Shown: piece after piece, positions 1 through 8,700 of the stretch
How the letters are laid out: every line of letters starts with the position of its first letter
How positions within the stretch are numbered: the first letter of the stretch is position 1
NCBI GenBank assembly: GCA_033765345.1
Contig: JANRIC010000112.1
Coordinates: 1-25,852 of the forward strand
Length of the DNA: 25,852 bases
Source: JANRIC01 sp033765345
Lineage (GTDB): Bacteria; Bacteroidota; Bacteroidia; Cytophagales; Microscillaceae
Direction of reading: 5' to 3'
The notes under the pieces: model-generated
Databases searched by the model: none
Seen by the model: the letters and a program-made list of their open reading frames with translations, nothing else
What the model was told of the DNA's origin: nothing
Translations under genes and position numbers: made by a program

Positions 1-793
1 TTTCTGGATAATTTTGTTTGTGTAAACTTACTTATTACACAAACATATTATATTTTGTTAAACCCAAAATTTTAAAAATAAATTTTCTTTTTTTAAAAAT
101 ATGCAAATATTATTCTTTTTTACAACCTGAGTAGTAACAAAAAAAATATTTTTTAATCTAATTATTCGTGCATTTTGTCTAAACCGGGTTTTTTTTCACA
201 GCTTTATCTTGCCCAAAATAACAGATTAAGTTTGAAAAGAGAAACCCACAATTCAACAATAAGATAAAAAATAGTTGATTTTTGCGTGTTTTCATCACAT
301 TTGTAATTTTATTTATTTTTTTTAATAAAATGCTTGCTTCACTCAAATTAAACTTTTACTTTTACGAAAGACTAGAGCAGGTTTTATTTAGGGCTGGTTA
401 ATTTACTGCTCATTAAGTCTTTCTTTCCATAGCTGGTTGAAGGATATTGGAGGTTTGGCGTTCCAAGTTAGAACCTCCAATTATCTTTTTTAGTCTAAGT
501 AAGTTTTTATCTCGTTATTACCTTCCTCTAAATTTTTCAACAAATAGATTTTTTTGTTTTTATCTTTTGGTTTTTTTTTTCACCATTGTTGGATTTCAAA
601 CTCCCAAACACCTGATCATATACATCACACATCATATTTTTATCAATTCATTTGAATACATGAACTATTCCAAAAATGAATACAATGTTTCAAAATGAAA
701 TGTTAGGTGGGAATTATTTGCTTTTTGGGATAAAATACAGGAAAACCCCCATATTTCAGGTAGGTTTTTGAGGGATGAAACACAGGAGTTTAC
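1..793. other. AT-rich gene-free stretch
   Basis: No convincing coding sequence is visible on either strand; the DNA is very AT-rich with long T and A runs. An open frame at 447-698 translates to a low-complexity F/L/Y/I-rich string and is best read as chance. The stretch holds an 11-bp inverted repeat near its left end (15-45). It also holds two imperfect direct copies of a motif beginning GGGAT(A/G)AAA(T/C)ACAGGA, at 727-742 and 771-786, which lie just beyond the stop of the small minus-strand gene at 794-964. Confidence 0.6.
15..45. repeat. 11-bp inverted repeat, operator-like or RNA hairpin
   Basis: The arm TGTTTGTGTAA (15-25) is perfectly complementary to TTACACAAACA (35-45), with a 9-nt spacer. 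No T-run follows directly, so it is not a classic intrinsic terminator. The arm and spacer lengths suit either a dimeric-repressor operator or a transcript-end hairpin of a gene left of the window. Which gene it serves cannot be seen here. Confidence 0.5.
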
Positions 794-964
794 CTAATCA
801 ATTTTTTTGGATTCGTCCAGATGAATAAGATTTCGGATTTGCAGTTTTTCCTGTGGGCGTTTGGGGTTTCGGAGCCACTGAGGGTCGCTTGTATCCTGAC
901 GGCGTTTACCCAATACATTTTTTTTGATTCCTTCAAAGAAAATATCGTCAAATAGGTCGGTCAT
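794..964 (-). CDS. Small hypothetical protein, 56 aa
   Basis: A minus-strand frame starts at the ATG at 964 and ends with TAG at 794-796. The peptide begins MTDLFDDIFFEGIKKNV, contains the basic, proline-containing stretch QWLRNPKRPQEK, and ends HLDESKKID. It is highly charged, has no signal peptide or membrane segment, and I do not recognise the family. Support for coding: the frame is clearly richer in G+C than the AT-rich DNA around it, amino-acid usage is balanced, and the ATG follows an A-rich leader typical of Bacteroidota starts. A TAnnTTTG-type -7 element (TATTTTTG, minus strand, 1042-1049) lies about 78 bp upstream without a clear -33 element. No partner gene is adjacent. It could be a remnant of a longer gene, but start and stop are both clean. 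Confidence 0.5.
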   Translation of the reverse strand: MTDLFDDIFFEGIKKNVLGKRRQDTSDPQWLRNPKRPQEKLQIRNLIHLDESKKID

Positions 965-1354
965 TTTTTTGTAATTTTATGTAAAAAAGAGCTTTATCTG
1001 TCAGTTGTATGAGAATGTGTATAAAATTACGAGATGTTAGCCAAAAATAATATGGAGCTTTGGCATTTTACTTTAATTTCTTTGTGAAATACCTCATTTT
1101 ACGGGTGAAAATTACCTCTTTCTACGGGATGGGTTTTTCTCGATAACATACGCCATTTCAATTTTACCTAAAAAAGTTCCCAAAATCCTCTTATTTACCT
1201 AAGTGTATACCCTCAATTTTGATGGAAAAGCCTAAAAAATGAAGCTAAAATTATCCATTAGGTTTTAAATCCAGTAAATTCGTGTGATTAATGAATACTC
1301 ACATTCACTTTTTATTAAAATTTTCAAAAACCAATCACAAAAATTAAAAAAATT
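965..1354. other. Intergenic region, divergent leaders
   Basis: The region is AT-rich and has no credible open frame. It lies between the small minus-strand gene ending upstream at 964 and the plus-strand surface-protein gene at 1355, so it should carry promoters for both. On the minus strand TATTTTTG (1042-1049) fits the Bacteroidota -7 consensus TAnnTTTG. On the plus strand TAAATTCG (1276-1283) is a one-mismatch match about 70 bp before the start at 1355. Neither has a clear -33 partner. Confidence 0.35.
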
Positions 1355-3184
1355 ATGGAAACTTTACATTCATTCACATTGGCAACACATGTAAACCAAA
1401 CCAACCCAACTCTTACATCCAAGCTTTGCACAAGGATAAGTATGTTTATCTTCATGATGCTCTGCTTATTGATCGTAGAATCTTCTTTTGCACAACAATG
1501 GAATCCAGCCGCCGCTACCGTAAATGACCCAATTTGGCGTAACGGCAACGTAGGTATTGGGATCAATGCCCCACTTCGTCCTTTGCACCTAAGAGGTAGC
1601 AATACAGTATTACAGATTGATCGTGATACCAAAGACCCTGGTTTTGGTGTGACCCGCTTCAGCCCCGGCTTCGGGCAGGTGTGGAAAAGCTTTTTCTTCT
1701 ATACAGAAGGAAATGCCCCCAATGACGGTCGTTTTGTGATTGCAGACTGGGGTACCAATGTAAGTGGACCCAGTGCGCCTCGTTTTGTAATCGGGAATAC
1801 AGGCAATATCGGCTTGGGAGGTGAGCTGAATCCAAATTATCCACTTGATATTAATGGAACATCTACGGTAGGCATTCAATATGACGGACCAAATGCAGCA
1901 AATGCATATTCTGGTGCTTATATGAATGGAGGCTTGCCTTTTTATGGATTCAAGCGAAACAACCAAATCTTAGGCTGGAACTATATGAGTGCCAATAACA
2001 ACTGGGTAGTGTATAACCAAGGAGATAGATTAAGTGTAACTCCCACTGGAAATGTAGGTATCGGTACCAACACACCCGCCGAAAAACTTCACGTAATCGG
2101 ACGCGGATTATTTGGCAATACCCTGGTAGGAACCTGGGCGGTAAGTTCTACCTATGCACTTTTTGGCAATAATGCCCTGGATCACAGCACAACATCGGTC
2201 AATTATGCCTTGTTACAACAGGATAATGGCAGAACTTGGCTGAATTCACCCCTCGAGATTCGTTTTATGATCAACAATGCCAATCAAATGACCCTGGCTA
2301 ACAATGGAAATTTTGGTATTGGTACTACTTCACCCGCATATAAATTAGAAGTAACTGGCTCAGGTACCACAGGAGTCCAATACAATGGCCCTGCGGGAGG
2401 TTTTGCCGGATACTATGCCAATGGTGGTTTGCCTTTTTACGGCTACAAACAAGGAGGTACAATCAATGCCTATCATTACCTCGATGCCAGCGAAAACTGG
2501 CGACTGTGGTTGAATGGAGCAGAACGTTTTATCATTGAGAATGACGGAGATGTCACAATTAGCGGATTCACCTTGAAGCATGAAGGAGCTGATTTTATAT
2601 TGGGAACTAATGACGGGCGAAGCATCGGTACCAAACCCCTGCAAAGAGCTTTGGCACACTGGACCGGCGACCAATTGGTGATGAATTTTGGTGGCGATTT
2701 TGAGGGAGGGGTGTTTGTAGACGGCCCTGCATTGATTACGCGGGTACTCACCATCATCGGTGGTGCCGATATTGCCGAGCCTTTTGAAATCTCAGAAAAT
2801 ACTGAGATAGAAGCTATGCCGGGTACGCTGATGGTCATTGACGAAGAAAACCCTGGAAAACTCAAATCCAGTACTACTGAATATGACACCAAAGTAGCAG
2901 GTATTGTAAGCGGTGCACAAGGTGTAAACCCTGGCTTGGTACTCAACCAAGAAGAAAAACTGGGTGGAGGCACCAATATCGCCCTTACAGGAAGAGTGTA
3001 TGTCAAAGCCAATACCAGCAATGGAGTGATCAAACCCGGTGACCTGTTGACTACCTCCAATATTGCCGGAGAAGCCATGAAAGTGACTGATTTTGATCGT
3101 GCTCGTGGGGCTGTTTTAGGCAAAGCGATGACCGCCCTTGAGGGTGATTCAGGCTATGTATTGGTATTGGTTACTTTACAATAA
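1355..3184 (+). CDS. Secreted surface/fibre-like protein with GIGT-type repeats
   Basis: The 609-residue predicted exported protein resembles the tail-fibre-like surface proteins of Bacteroidota that carry repeated 'GNVGIGTxxPxxxLHV' motifs. Such motifs are visible near residues 64-80 (NVGIGINAPLRPLHL), 232-247 (NVGIGTNTPAEKLHV) and 321-333 (NFGIGTTSPAYKLEV). Two longer units of about 70 residues repeat, each with a V-QY-GP segment and then NGGLPFYG(F/Y)K (about 168-240 and 335-403). The last 150 residues form a separate domain (GGADIAEPFEIS... to VLVLVTLQ) of a type seen at the C-terminus of such proteins; I see no catalytic motif in it. The hydrophobic signal segment is MFIFMMLCLLIVESSFAQ, so the start may be ATG 1442 (residue 30) rather than 1355; with 1355 the signal peptide has an unusually long N-region. 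There is no T9SS tail. The metallopeptidase gene starts 20 bp downstream, implying co-transcription. Role inferred: structural or adhesive surface protein. Confidence 0.75.
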   Translation: METLHSFTLATHVNQTNPTLTSKLCTRISMFIFMMLCLLIVESSFAQQWNPAAATVNDPIWRNGNVGIGINAPLRPLHLRGSNTVLQIDRDTKDPGFGVTRFSPGFGQVWKSFFFYTEGNAPNDGRFVIADWGTNVSGPSAPRFVIGNTGNIGLGGELNPNYPLDINGTSTVGIQYDGPNAANAYSGAYMNGGLPFYGFKRNNQILGWNYMSANNNWVVYNQGDRLSVTPTGNVGIGTNTPAEKLHVIGRGLFGNTLVGTWAVSSTYALFGNNALDHSTTSVNYALLQQDNGRTWLNSPLEIRFMINNANQMTLANNGNFGIGTTSPAYKLEVTGSGTTGVQYNGPAGGFAGYYANGGLPFYGYKQGGTINAYHYLDASENWRLWLNGAERFIIENDGDVTISGFTLKHEGADFILGTNDGRSIGTKPLQRALAHWTGDQLVMNFGGDFEGGVFVDGPALITRVLTIIGGADIAEPFEISENTEIEAMPGTLMVIDEENPGKLKSSTTEYDTKVAGIVSGAQGVNPGLVLNQEEKLGGGTNIALTGRVYVKANTSNGVIKPGDLLTTSNIAGEAMKVTDFDRARGAVLGKAMTALEGDSGYVLVLVTLQ

Positions 3185-3204
3185 TCTCAAATCAGCTCAG
3201 ACAC

Positions 3205-4653
3205 ATGAAAAATTTTGGAATTCTTATACTCTTACTGACCTGTTCACTGGCAGTAAATGCCCAGGGACTTATCTGGATAGATGTATCCTACAAGGTCGTA
3301 CTGAACCCAGCAACCGGACTCCGACCTCCAGGAGTGACCAATGCAGGTATTGATGAAGCCATTGCCGAAATGAATGCTTTGCAAGAAACCTACTTTCGAG
3401 GCTTTCGCTTTCGTAGAGTAGACCCCATTACCGATGTGGGCGGATTAAACCAATTTAACAACAGCCCTAGCCAGTGGTATAGTACCGATTTCTTTGATGT
3501 AGACGGAGCTAAAGACCAAATGGAGGCGGCAGCAGTAGCCAATCCGGGGCAATATGCCTGGAACAATAACGCCATCAACCTCTATATCACGAATGGAATT
3601 TGTGGCGGAATTTGCTCCTTTCCAGGTGGAGGAGACGACATCATCATCATAGGTGCCTGCTCTGATGCCGACGGAGGCTTGCATCTGCACGAAATAGGGC
3701 ATTATTTTGACCTTTGTCATACACAGGGTTGCCCTTGTGGAGGTTGCAGTGCTAGTGAGGTAGGCACTTGTCATACCACCCCAGGTGATGACGGAGTAGA
3801 CGATACCTTGCCCGATTTAGAATGTTGGAATCAGAATAACATTGCCTTGAATGCTTATGGCAGCCTGTACGGGGCACTCTCCGCTGGGCAGCAAAACCAG
3901 GTAGATAACGTGTTTTTTAATGTGATGTCTTATCACGGAAGTTTTATTCGGATGACAGAACTACAACTGGATCGCTGGACAAACACCGCCAATGGTGCCA
4001 GGGCAGGCGTCGTAGACCGACTAAGCATTTTTGTAGGCAAATACGGGATACTTTTCTTTGAGCTGGGAAACAGTGTATTCCCTTTCATCACAGTACAAGG
4101 AGGCGTAAATGCTGCCCCAGTAGGGTCGGTATTGATGGTCAAACCCGGTGCTTATGACGAAACAATGACCATCAGTAAGCCTATGAGCATTCGGGCTACA
4201 CGCGCTGGCGTGGTCACAATCGGCAGTGGAGCTATTGTGCTTTCTAAACAAACCGAAGAAGCTCTAGCGGCAATTGCCGACAGCACAGAACTCAGCCTCG
4301 ATGAAGCCCTTGTATCTAAATACACTATTGGTGATCAGGTTTATTTGGGTTTTGCAGGTATGAATATACCCGTAGACAGGTCAGGAGTTGAAGAAGTGGG
4401 TTTTGAGGGTTTTACGATGTACCCCAATCCTAATCACGGTATATTCGCCGTAGAGATTGACCCGAAATTCCTACAAGAAAATAGCGACGCTCAAGTCACA
4501 ATCTATACTTTGCAAGGAGAAGCCATCTATCGGGCAAGTGCCGACCAAAGCCATATTGATGTGGATCTAAGCACGCAGCCCAAGGGTGTTTATTATGTCA
4601 AACTGACTGGCGCTCGTGGTGAAACCTTGATTAAGAAGCTTATTTATCAATAA
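3205..4653 (+). CDS. Pappalysin-type (M43-like) metallopeptidase with T9SS sorting domain
   Basis: This is a predicted secreted zinc endopeptidase of 482 residues. A signal peptide (MKNFGILILLLTCSLAVNAQ) opens the protein. The metzincin zinc motif HExxHxxxxxH is present as HEIGHYFDLCH (H162, E163, H166, H172). It is followed by a Cys-rich loop, a DGVDDTLPD segment and a Met-turn, NVMSYHG (M241), which together point to the pappalysin/M43 group. Residues about 285-335 (FPFITVQGGVNAAP...VKPGAYDETMTISKPM) resemble the opening turns of a right-handed beta-helix domain. The last 80 residues begin MYPNPNHGIF and end KGVYYVKLTGARGETLIKKLIYQ, a type A T9SS C-terminal domain directing outer-membrane export and anchoring or release. 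It follows the GIGT-repeat gene by 20 bp and is probably in its operon. Substrate unknown; processing of surface proteins is one guess. Confidence 0.82.
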   Translation: MKNFGILILLLTCSLAVNAQGLIWIDVSYKVVLNPATGLRPPGVTNAGIDEAIAEMNALQETYFRGFRFRRVDPITDVGGLNQFNNSPSQWYSTDFFDVDGAKDQMEAAAVANPGQYAWNNNAINLYITNGICGGICSFPGGGDDIIIIGACSDADGGLHLHEIGHYFDLCHTQGCPCGGCSASEVGTCHTTPGDDGVDDTLPDLECWNQNNIALNAYGSLYGALSAGQQNQVDNVFFNVMSYHGSFIRMTELQLDRWTNTANGARAGVVDRLSIFVGKYGILFFELGNSVFPFITVQGGVNAAPVGSVLMVKPGAYDETMTISKPMSIRATRAGVVTIGSGAIVLSKQTEEALAAIADSTELSLDEALVSKYTIGDQVYLGFAGMNIPVDRSGVEEVGFEGFTMYPNPNHGIFAVEIDPKFLQENSDAQVTIYTLQGEAIYRASADQSHIDVDLSTQPKGVYYVKLTGARGETLIKKLIYQ

Positions 4654-4670
4654 TTCTTATTTTGTAGATC

Positions 4671-4705
4671 GAAAAAGCCAAATTCTTCGGATTTTGGCTT
4701 TTTTT
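4671..4705. terminator. Bidirectional intrinsic terminator
   Basis: The stem AAAAAGCCAAA (4672-4682) pairs with TTTGGCTTTTT (4693-4703), with A-rich and T-rich flanks on both sides. It sits between the converging stops of the metallopeptidase gene (plus) and miaA (minus), so it can end both transcripts. Its T-run overlaps the miaA stop codon. Confidence 0.85.
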
Positions 4706-5615
4706 ATGAGTTTATAGCGGATTGGATATGGCGGAGTATCTCAGCTTCTTGTGTAGGCTCAAACCAAACCATCCCTTCATCTTTTCTAAACCAGGTAAAT
4801 TGTCGCTTGGCATAACGCCGACTATTTCTTTTTAAGAGGCGAACCATTTCTTCCTGGTCATAGTCTCCTTTCAAATACCCAAAAACTTCCTGATAACCAA
4901 CCGTTTGTAATGCGCTATGATTTTCATAAGGGAGGAGTGTGCTTGCTTCTTCTATCAAACCCTGCTCAAGCATCTGATCCATTCTTTGTTCAATTCTTTG
5001 ATAAAGTAGTTCTCTATCCCTCTGAAGGGCAATTTTGATGCAAAAAAAAGGACGTTCAACAGCGGCTTGTGTTCTAAAAGATGAAAAGGGCAATCCACTA
5101 ATTCTGCATACTTCCAAGGCACGAATAATGCGATGCGTGTTGGCGCGATCTACTTGTTCAAAATAATCGGGATCGGAGACTTTCAACTCATCCAGCAAAA
5201 CCTCAAGTCCTTGGGACTGCCAAATCAAGGTAAGCTCTTTTCGAATCTCAAGGTCGGTTTCAGGCATTTTATCCATACCATCGCACAGTGCTTTGATGTA
5301 CAGCCCCGAACCACCCACCAAAACAGCAACATCCTTTTTAGCAAATATATCTTCCAAAATAGCAAGGGCATCGACTTCATATTGGCCGACATGGTAGTAT
5401 TCCTGAATGCTGTGGCTATTGATCAAGTGATGCCTGACCTGAAAAAGCTCTTTCGGGCTGGGTTTGGCAGTGCCAATATTAAGCTCTTTGTAAAACTGAC
5501 GAGAATCGGCAGAAAGGATTTCTGTATCAAAATATTGCGCCAAACGAATGCTCAAATCCGTTTTACCAACCGCCGTAGGGCCTGCAATTACGATTAGATA
5601 TTTTTTTTTCTTCAA
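4704..5615 (-). CDS. miaA: tRNA dimethylallyltransferase MiaA
   Basis: The enzyme transfers a dimethylallyl group from DMAPP to N6 of adenosine-37 in tRNAs that read codons starting with U, the first step towards ms2i6A. The 303-residue length is normal. Visible hallmarks are the P-loop GPTAVGKT (residues 12-19), the DSRQ segment (37-40) with FYKELNIGTAKP, the H-rich HHLINSHSIQEYYHVGQY region, VGGSGLYIKAL, the tRNA/DMAPP-binding region around THRIIRALEV, and the C-terminal RRYAKRQFTWFR motif. The start is a TTG at 5615: no ATG or GTG lies in frame upstream before the reading frame becomes implausible, and the P-loop must begin about 10 residues in, as it does. It is divergent from the histidine kinase and convergent with the metallopeptidase, apparently monocistronic and cytosolic. 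Confidence 0.96.
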   Translation of the reverse strand: MKKKKYLIVIAGPTAVGKTDLSIRLAQYFDTEILSADSRQFYKELNIGTAKPSPKELFQVRHHLINSHSIQEYYHVGQYEVDALAILEDIFAKKDVAVLVGGSGLYIKALCDGMDKMPETDLEIRKELTLIWQSQGLEVLLDELKVSDPDYFEQVDRANTHRIIRALEVCRISGLPFSSFRTQAAVERPFFCIKIALQRDRELLYQRIEQRMDQMLEQGLIEEASTLLPYENHSALQTVGYQEVFGYLKGDYDQEEMVRLLKRNSRRYAKRQFTWFRKDEGMVWFEPTQEAEILRHIQSAINS

Positions 5616-5684
5616 TTTTTTTATATTATTCTGGTATAAGCTTCGTAATTTTAAAAATAGAACAGGATTGTATAGTATTTAATT

Positions 5685-5751
5685 ACTCAAAAAGGAATGA
5701 TTTTTCTGCGCCTGCTATTATAATACTGAAAACCAATCACTCTTTTTGAGT
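5685..5751. promoter_or_regulatory. Long inverted repeat upstream of hybrid kinase gene
   Basis: ACTCAAAAAG (5685-5694) is perfectly complementary to CTTTTTGAGT (5742-5751). An inner pair, TGATT (5698-5702) with AATCA (5735-5739), extends the arms to about 15 bp around a 32-nt centre. The structure ends 16 bp before the kinase ATG and lies in the miaA/kinase divergent intergenic region. It could be a repressor site pair or a 5'-UTR hairpin. No T-run follows, so it is not a terminator. Confidence 0.45.
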
Positions 5752-5767
5752 GAAGAAAGGAAATATT

Positions 5768-8700
5768 ATGCGTGATTTGGCAATCAACAAAGACTATTTA
5801 GAGCTTTTGCACGAAAATAAGCAACTCTTGGATAAAATTCAACTGCTTGAAAACAAGGTCAAAAGCCTTGAATATACGCTCTATAACAAATACCAGGATC
5901 AGGATAACCCGGCTCAGTCCGAAATGCGTTTTAGAGAAGCACTAGGCGGAGTAAATCTCTTTGGGATCGCCGTAGAGCGTGATGGAACCATCTCCTTTTG
6001 CAATGAATATTGCTTCCGAATGACAGGCTGGTCAAAAGAAGAACTAATTGGAAAAAATTACTTTGAGGTACTCGTACCCCACGAAGATCAGGAATCCAGA
6101 AGACAAGAATATGCCCAAGCTCTTGAAAGGCAGGGATACTGGAATAACAGCGCCCGCAGTATCCTTACCAAAAGTGGCGAAATACGTTATATCAACTTTA
6201 CTTCGGTGATTATCAATACCTTCAAAGGTGAAATTCGAGGGCTTACCAAAATCGGGGAAGATGTCACCGAACACCGAAACGTGTCTTTGGCTCTTAAAAG
6301 AAGCCACGAAGCTCTTCAGGATTTATTCGATAATTCTAATGACCTGATTTTTATCTGCTCCACACGTGGGAAGTTTTTATTTGTCAATAAATCCTTTAAA
6401 ACCCGCCTAGGCTATGACAATGATGAATTACAAAACTTGAACATACAAGATATTATCCTTAAAAAATCTAAAATAGCCGCTTATCGAAATGTGCTCAAAA
6501 TCATCAAAGGAGAGCCAATTCATAAGTTTAAAACTATTTTGTTGAGTAAAAAAGGCAAACCTATTCATCTCGAAGGAAATATCAACTTCCGCTACGAAGA
6601 AGGCCAACCCACCGCACTAAGAGGAATTCTCTATGACATCACCGACAAAATCCGAGCTGAAAAAGCACAAACACTTTATTACAGCATTGGAAACCTGACA
6701 GCCAAAAGCATCAATCTTAATCAATTATATCAGACTATCCACCACGAATTGGGGAAGGTCATCGAGGTCAGAAATTTTTATATCAAATTATACAGCGATG
6801 ATAAAAAAGAAATCCTCTTTCCTTATTATGTAGATGAAGCCCGAGATGTCAATACCAAAATTACCAAAAGAAAAGCTGGGAAAGGCTTGACCGATTATGT
6901 CATGCAGCGCCAAAGAGCACTCTTTTTATATGAAGATGAAATCGCTGAATTACTCCAGAGAGATGAAATACGCCTCTTCGGACCCTTGCCGAAAGTATGG
7001 ATCGGCGTACCTCTGAAATTTGAAAATGAAGTCATCGGGCTGATCTCCGTAAAATGCTACCGAAGCCGAAATACTTACACAACCAGCGATCTGGAATTGC
7101 TGGATTTTATCTCCGGGCAAATCGCACTCGCCATTCAACGTAAAAAAAGTGAGGAAAAACTACGTAATCAATCCGCCAAACTGAAAGCAATTTTTGAAAG
7201 CAGTTCACACATGATGTGGACCATCAACCGACAAAACCAACTGACCTCCTATAACAATAATTACCTCAAATCCATCGAGAAACAATATGGCATTCAACCC
7301 CGCACCAACGGAAGCCTACTAAACCTGAAATTGGAACTTGAGAAAAGTGATCTGTACGAATTCTGGCAGGAAAAATACGACAATGCCTTCAATGGTGAAA
7401 TGCAACACTTTGAACTCAAAGACCGGCTTTCAGACGGGCGACACCGCTGGCGAGAGGTCTATCTGAACCCGATTTTGCTGGGAGATGGGCATATCGAAGA
7501 AGTATCGGCTATCGCCCACGATATTACCGAAAAAAAATTGTCGGAAATTGCCCTGATCGAGAGCGAACGCAAATTTAGAAGCATTTTTGAATCTTTTCAG
7601 GATGTGTACTATCACGCCAATCTGGATGGAATTATCACCCTGATCAGCCCATCAGTCCAGGAAGTACTGGGCTATCAACCCGAAGAAATCATTGGGCGAA
7701 ATATTGCTCATTATCTCGTTTCTCCACAAGGAAAAATATCAGTCTTTATCAAAAGATTACTCCGCGAGAAGAAAATCAAAAACTTTGAATCGGCTCTCAA
7801 AACCAAAACCGGCGTTTTTATCCAATCCATTGCCAATATTCGAGTAGTCTATGATGAACGCAACCAAGCCATGGGCATCGAGGGAGTGCTTCGTGATATT
7901 ACAGAGCTTAAAAAAGCTACCGAAGAAGTATTGAGAGCCAAAGAACTTGCTGAAAAATCTCTCAAAGTAAAAGAAAGCTTTTTGGCCAATATGAGTCACG
8001 AAATTCGTACCCCTATGAACGGCGTCATCGGAATGATTGACCTGATGATTGATACTCCCTTGAATAAAGAACAATACAGCTACATGGGTACCATCAAAAA
8101 ATCTTCTGAAACTCTACTCAATATTTTGAATGATATACTAGACCTTTCTAAGATTGAGGCAGGTAAAATGGTACTTCATCAACGCTCTATGAACCTCAGA
8201 AAGACCATTGAGAAGGTCTATACCTTATTCATGCAGCAAGCCTCCTCCAAAAAAAATAAACTTAGTTACCAAATAGACCCAGATATTCCTCCTTATCTGA
8301 TAGCCGACGAAACCCGTATTCTGCAAATTACCTCTAACCTGACCTCCAATGCCATCAAATTTACCGGAAATGGGGCTATAAAACTACGCACACGCCTGGA
8401 AAGCCTCACCGGAACACAGTGCCGAATCCGAATAGAAGTGGAGGATACAGGCATTGGCATCGATCCCGAAAACGTCAAATTATTATTCAATAGTTTTAGC
8501 CAAGTCGATAATTCTTCCTCCAAATCTTTTTCAGGAACCGGACTGGGGCTGGCTATTTCTAAAGAACTAAGCCGCATGATGGGGGGCGAAATTGGTGTTA
8601 ATTCCGAACTCGGGCGTGGAAGTATCTTTTGGTTTACCTTCTTGGCACAAATTACCGATGTTCCGCCGCAGGAAAATGATGAAGACACCATGGATTTTGT

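Noticed and set aside
447..698. Open frame of 83 codons on the plus strand
   Set aside because: Low-complexity F/L/Y/I-rich translation in AT-rich DNA, with no recognisable motif; chance frame.
727..786. Imperfect direct repeat GGGAT(A/G)AAA(T/C)ACAGGA as a regulator site
   Set aside because: Two copies only, several mismatches beyond the core, and located downstream of a gene rather than at a promoter.
2476..3123. 215-codon minus-strand frame opposite the fibre protein
   Set aside because: Antisense shadow of a gene supported by signal peptide and family motifs; P/S-rich translation.
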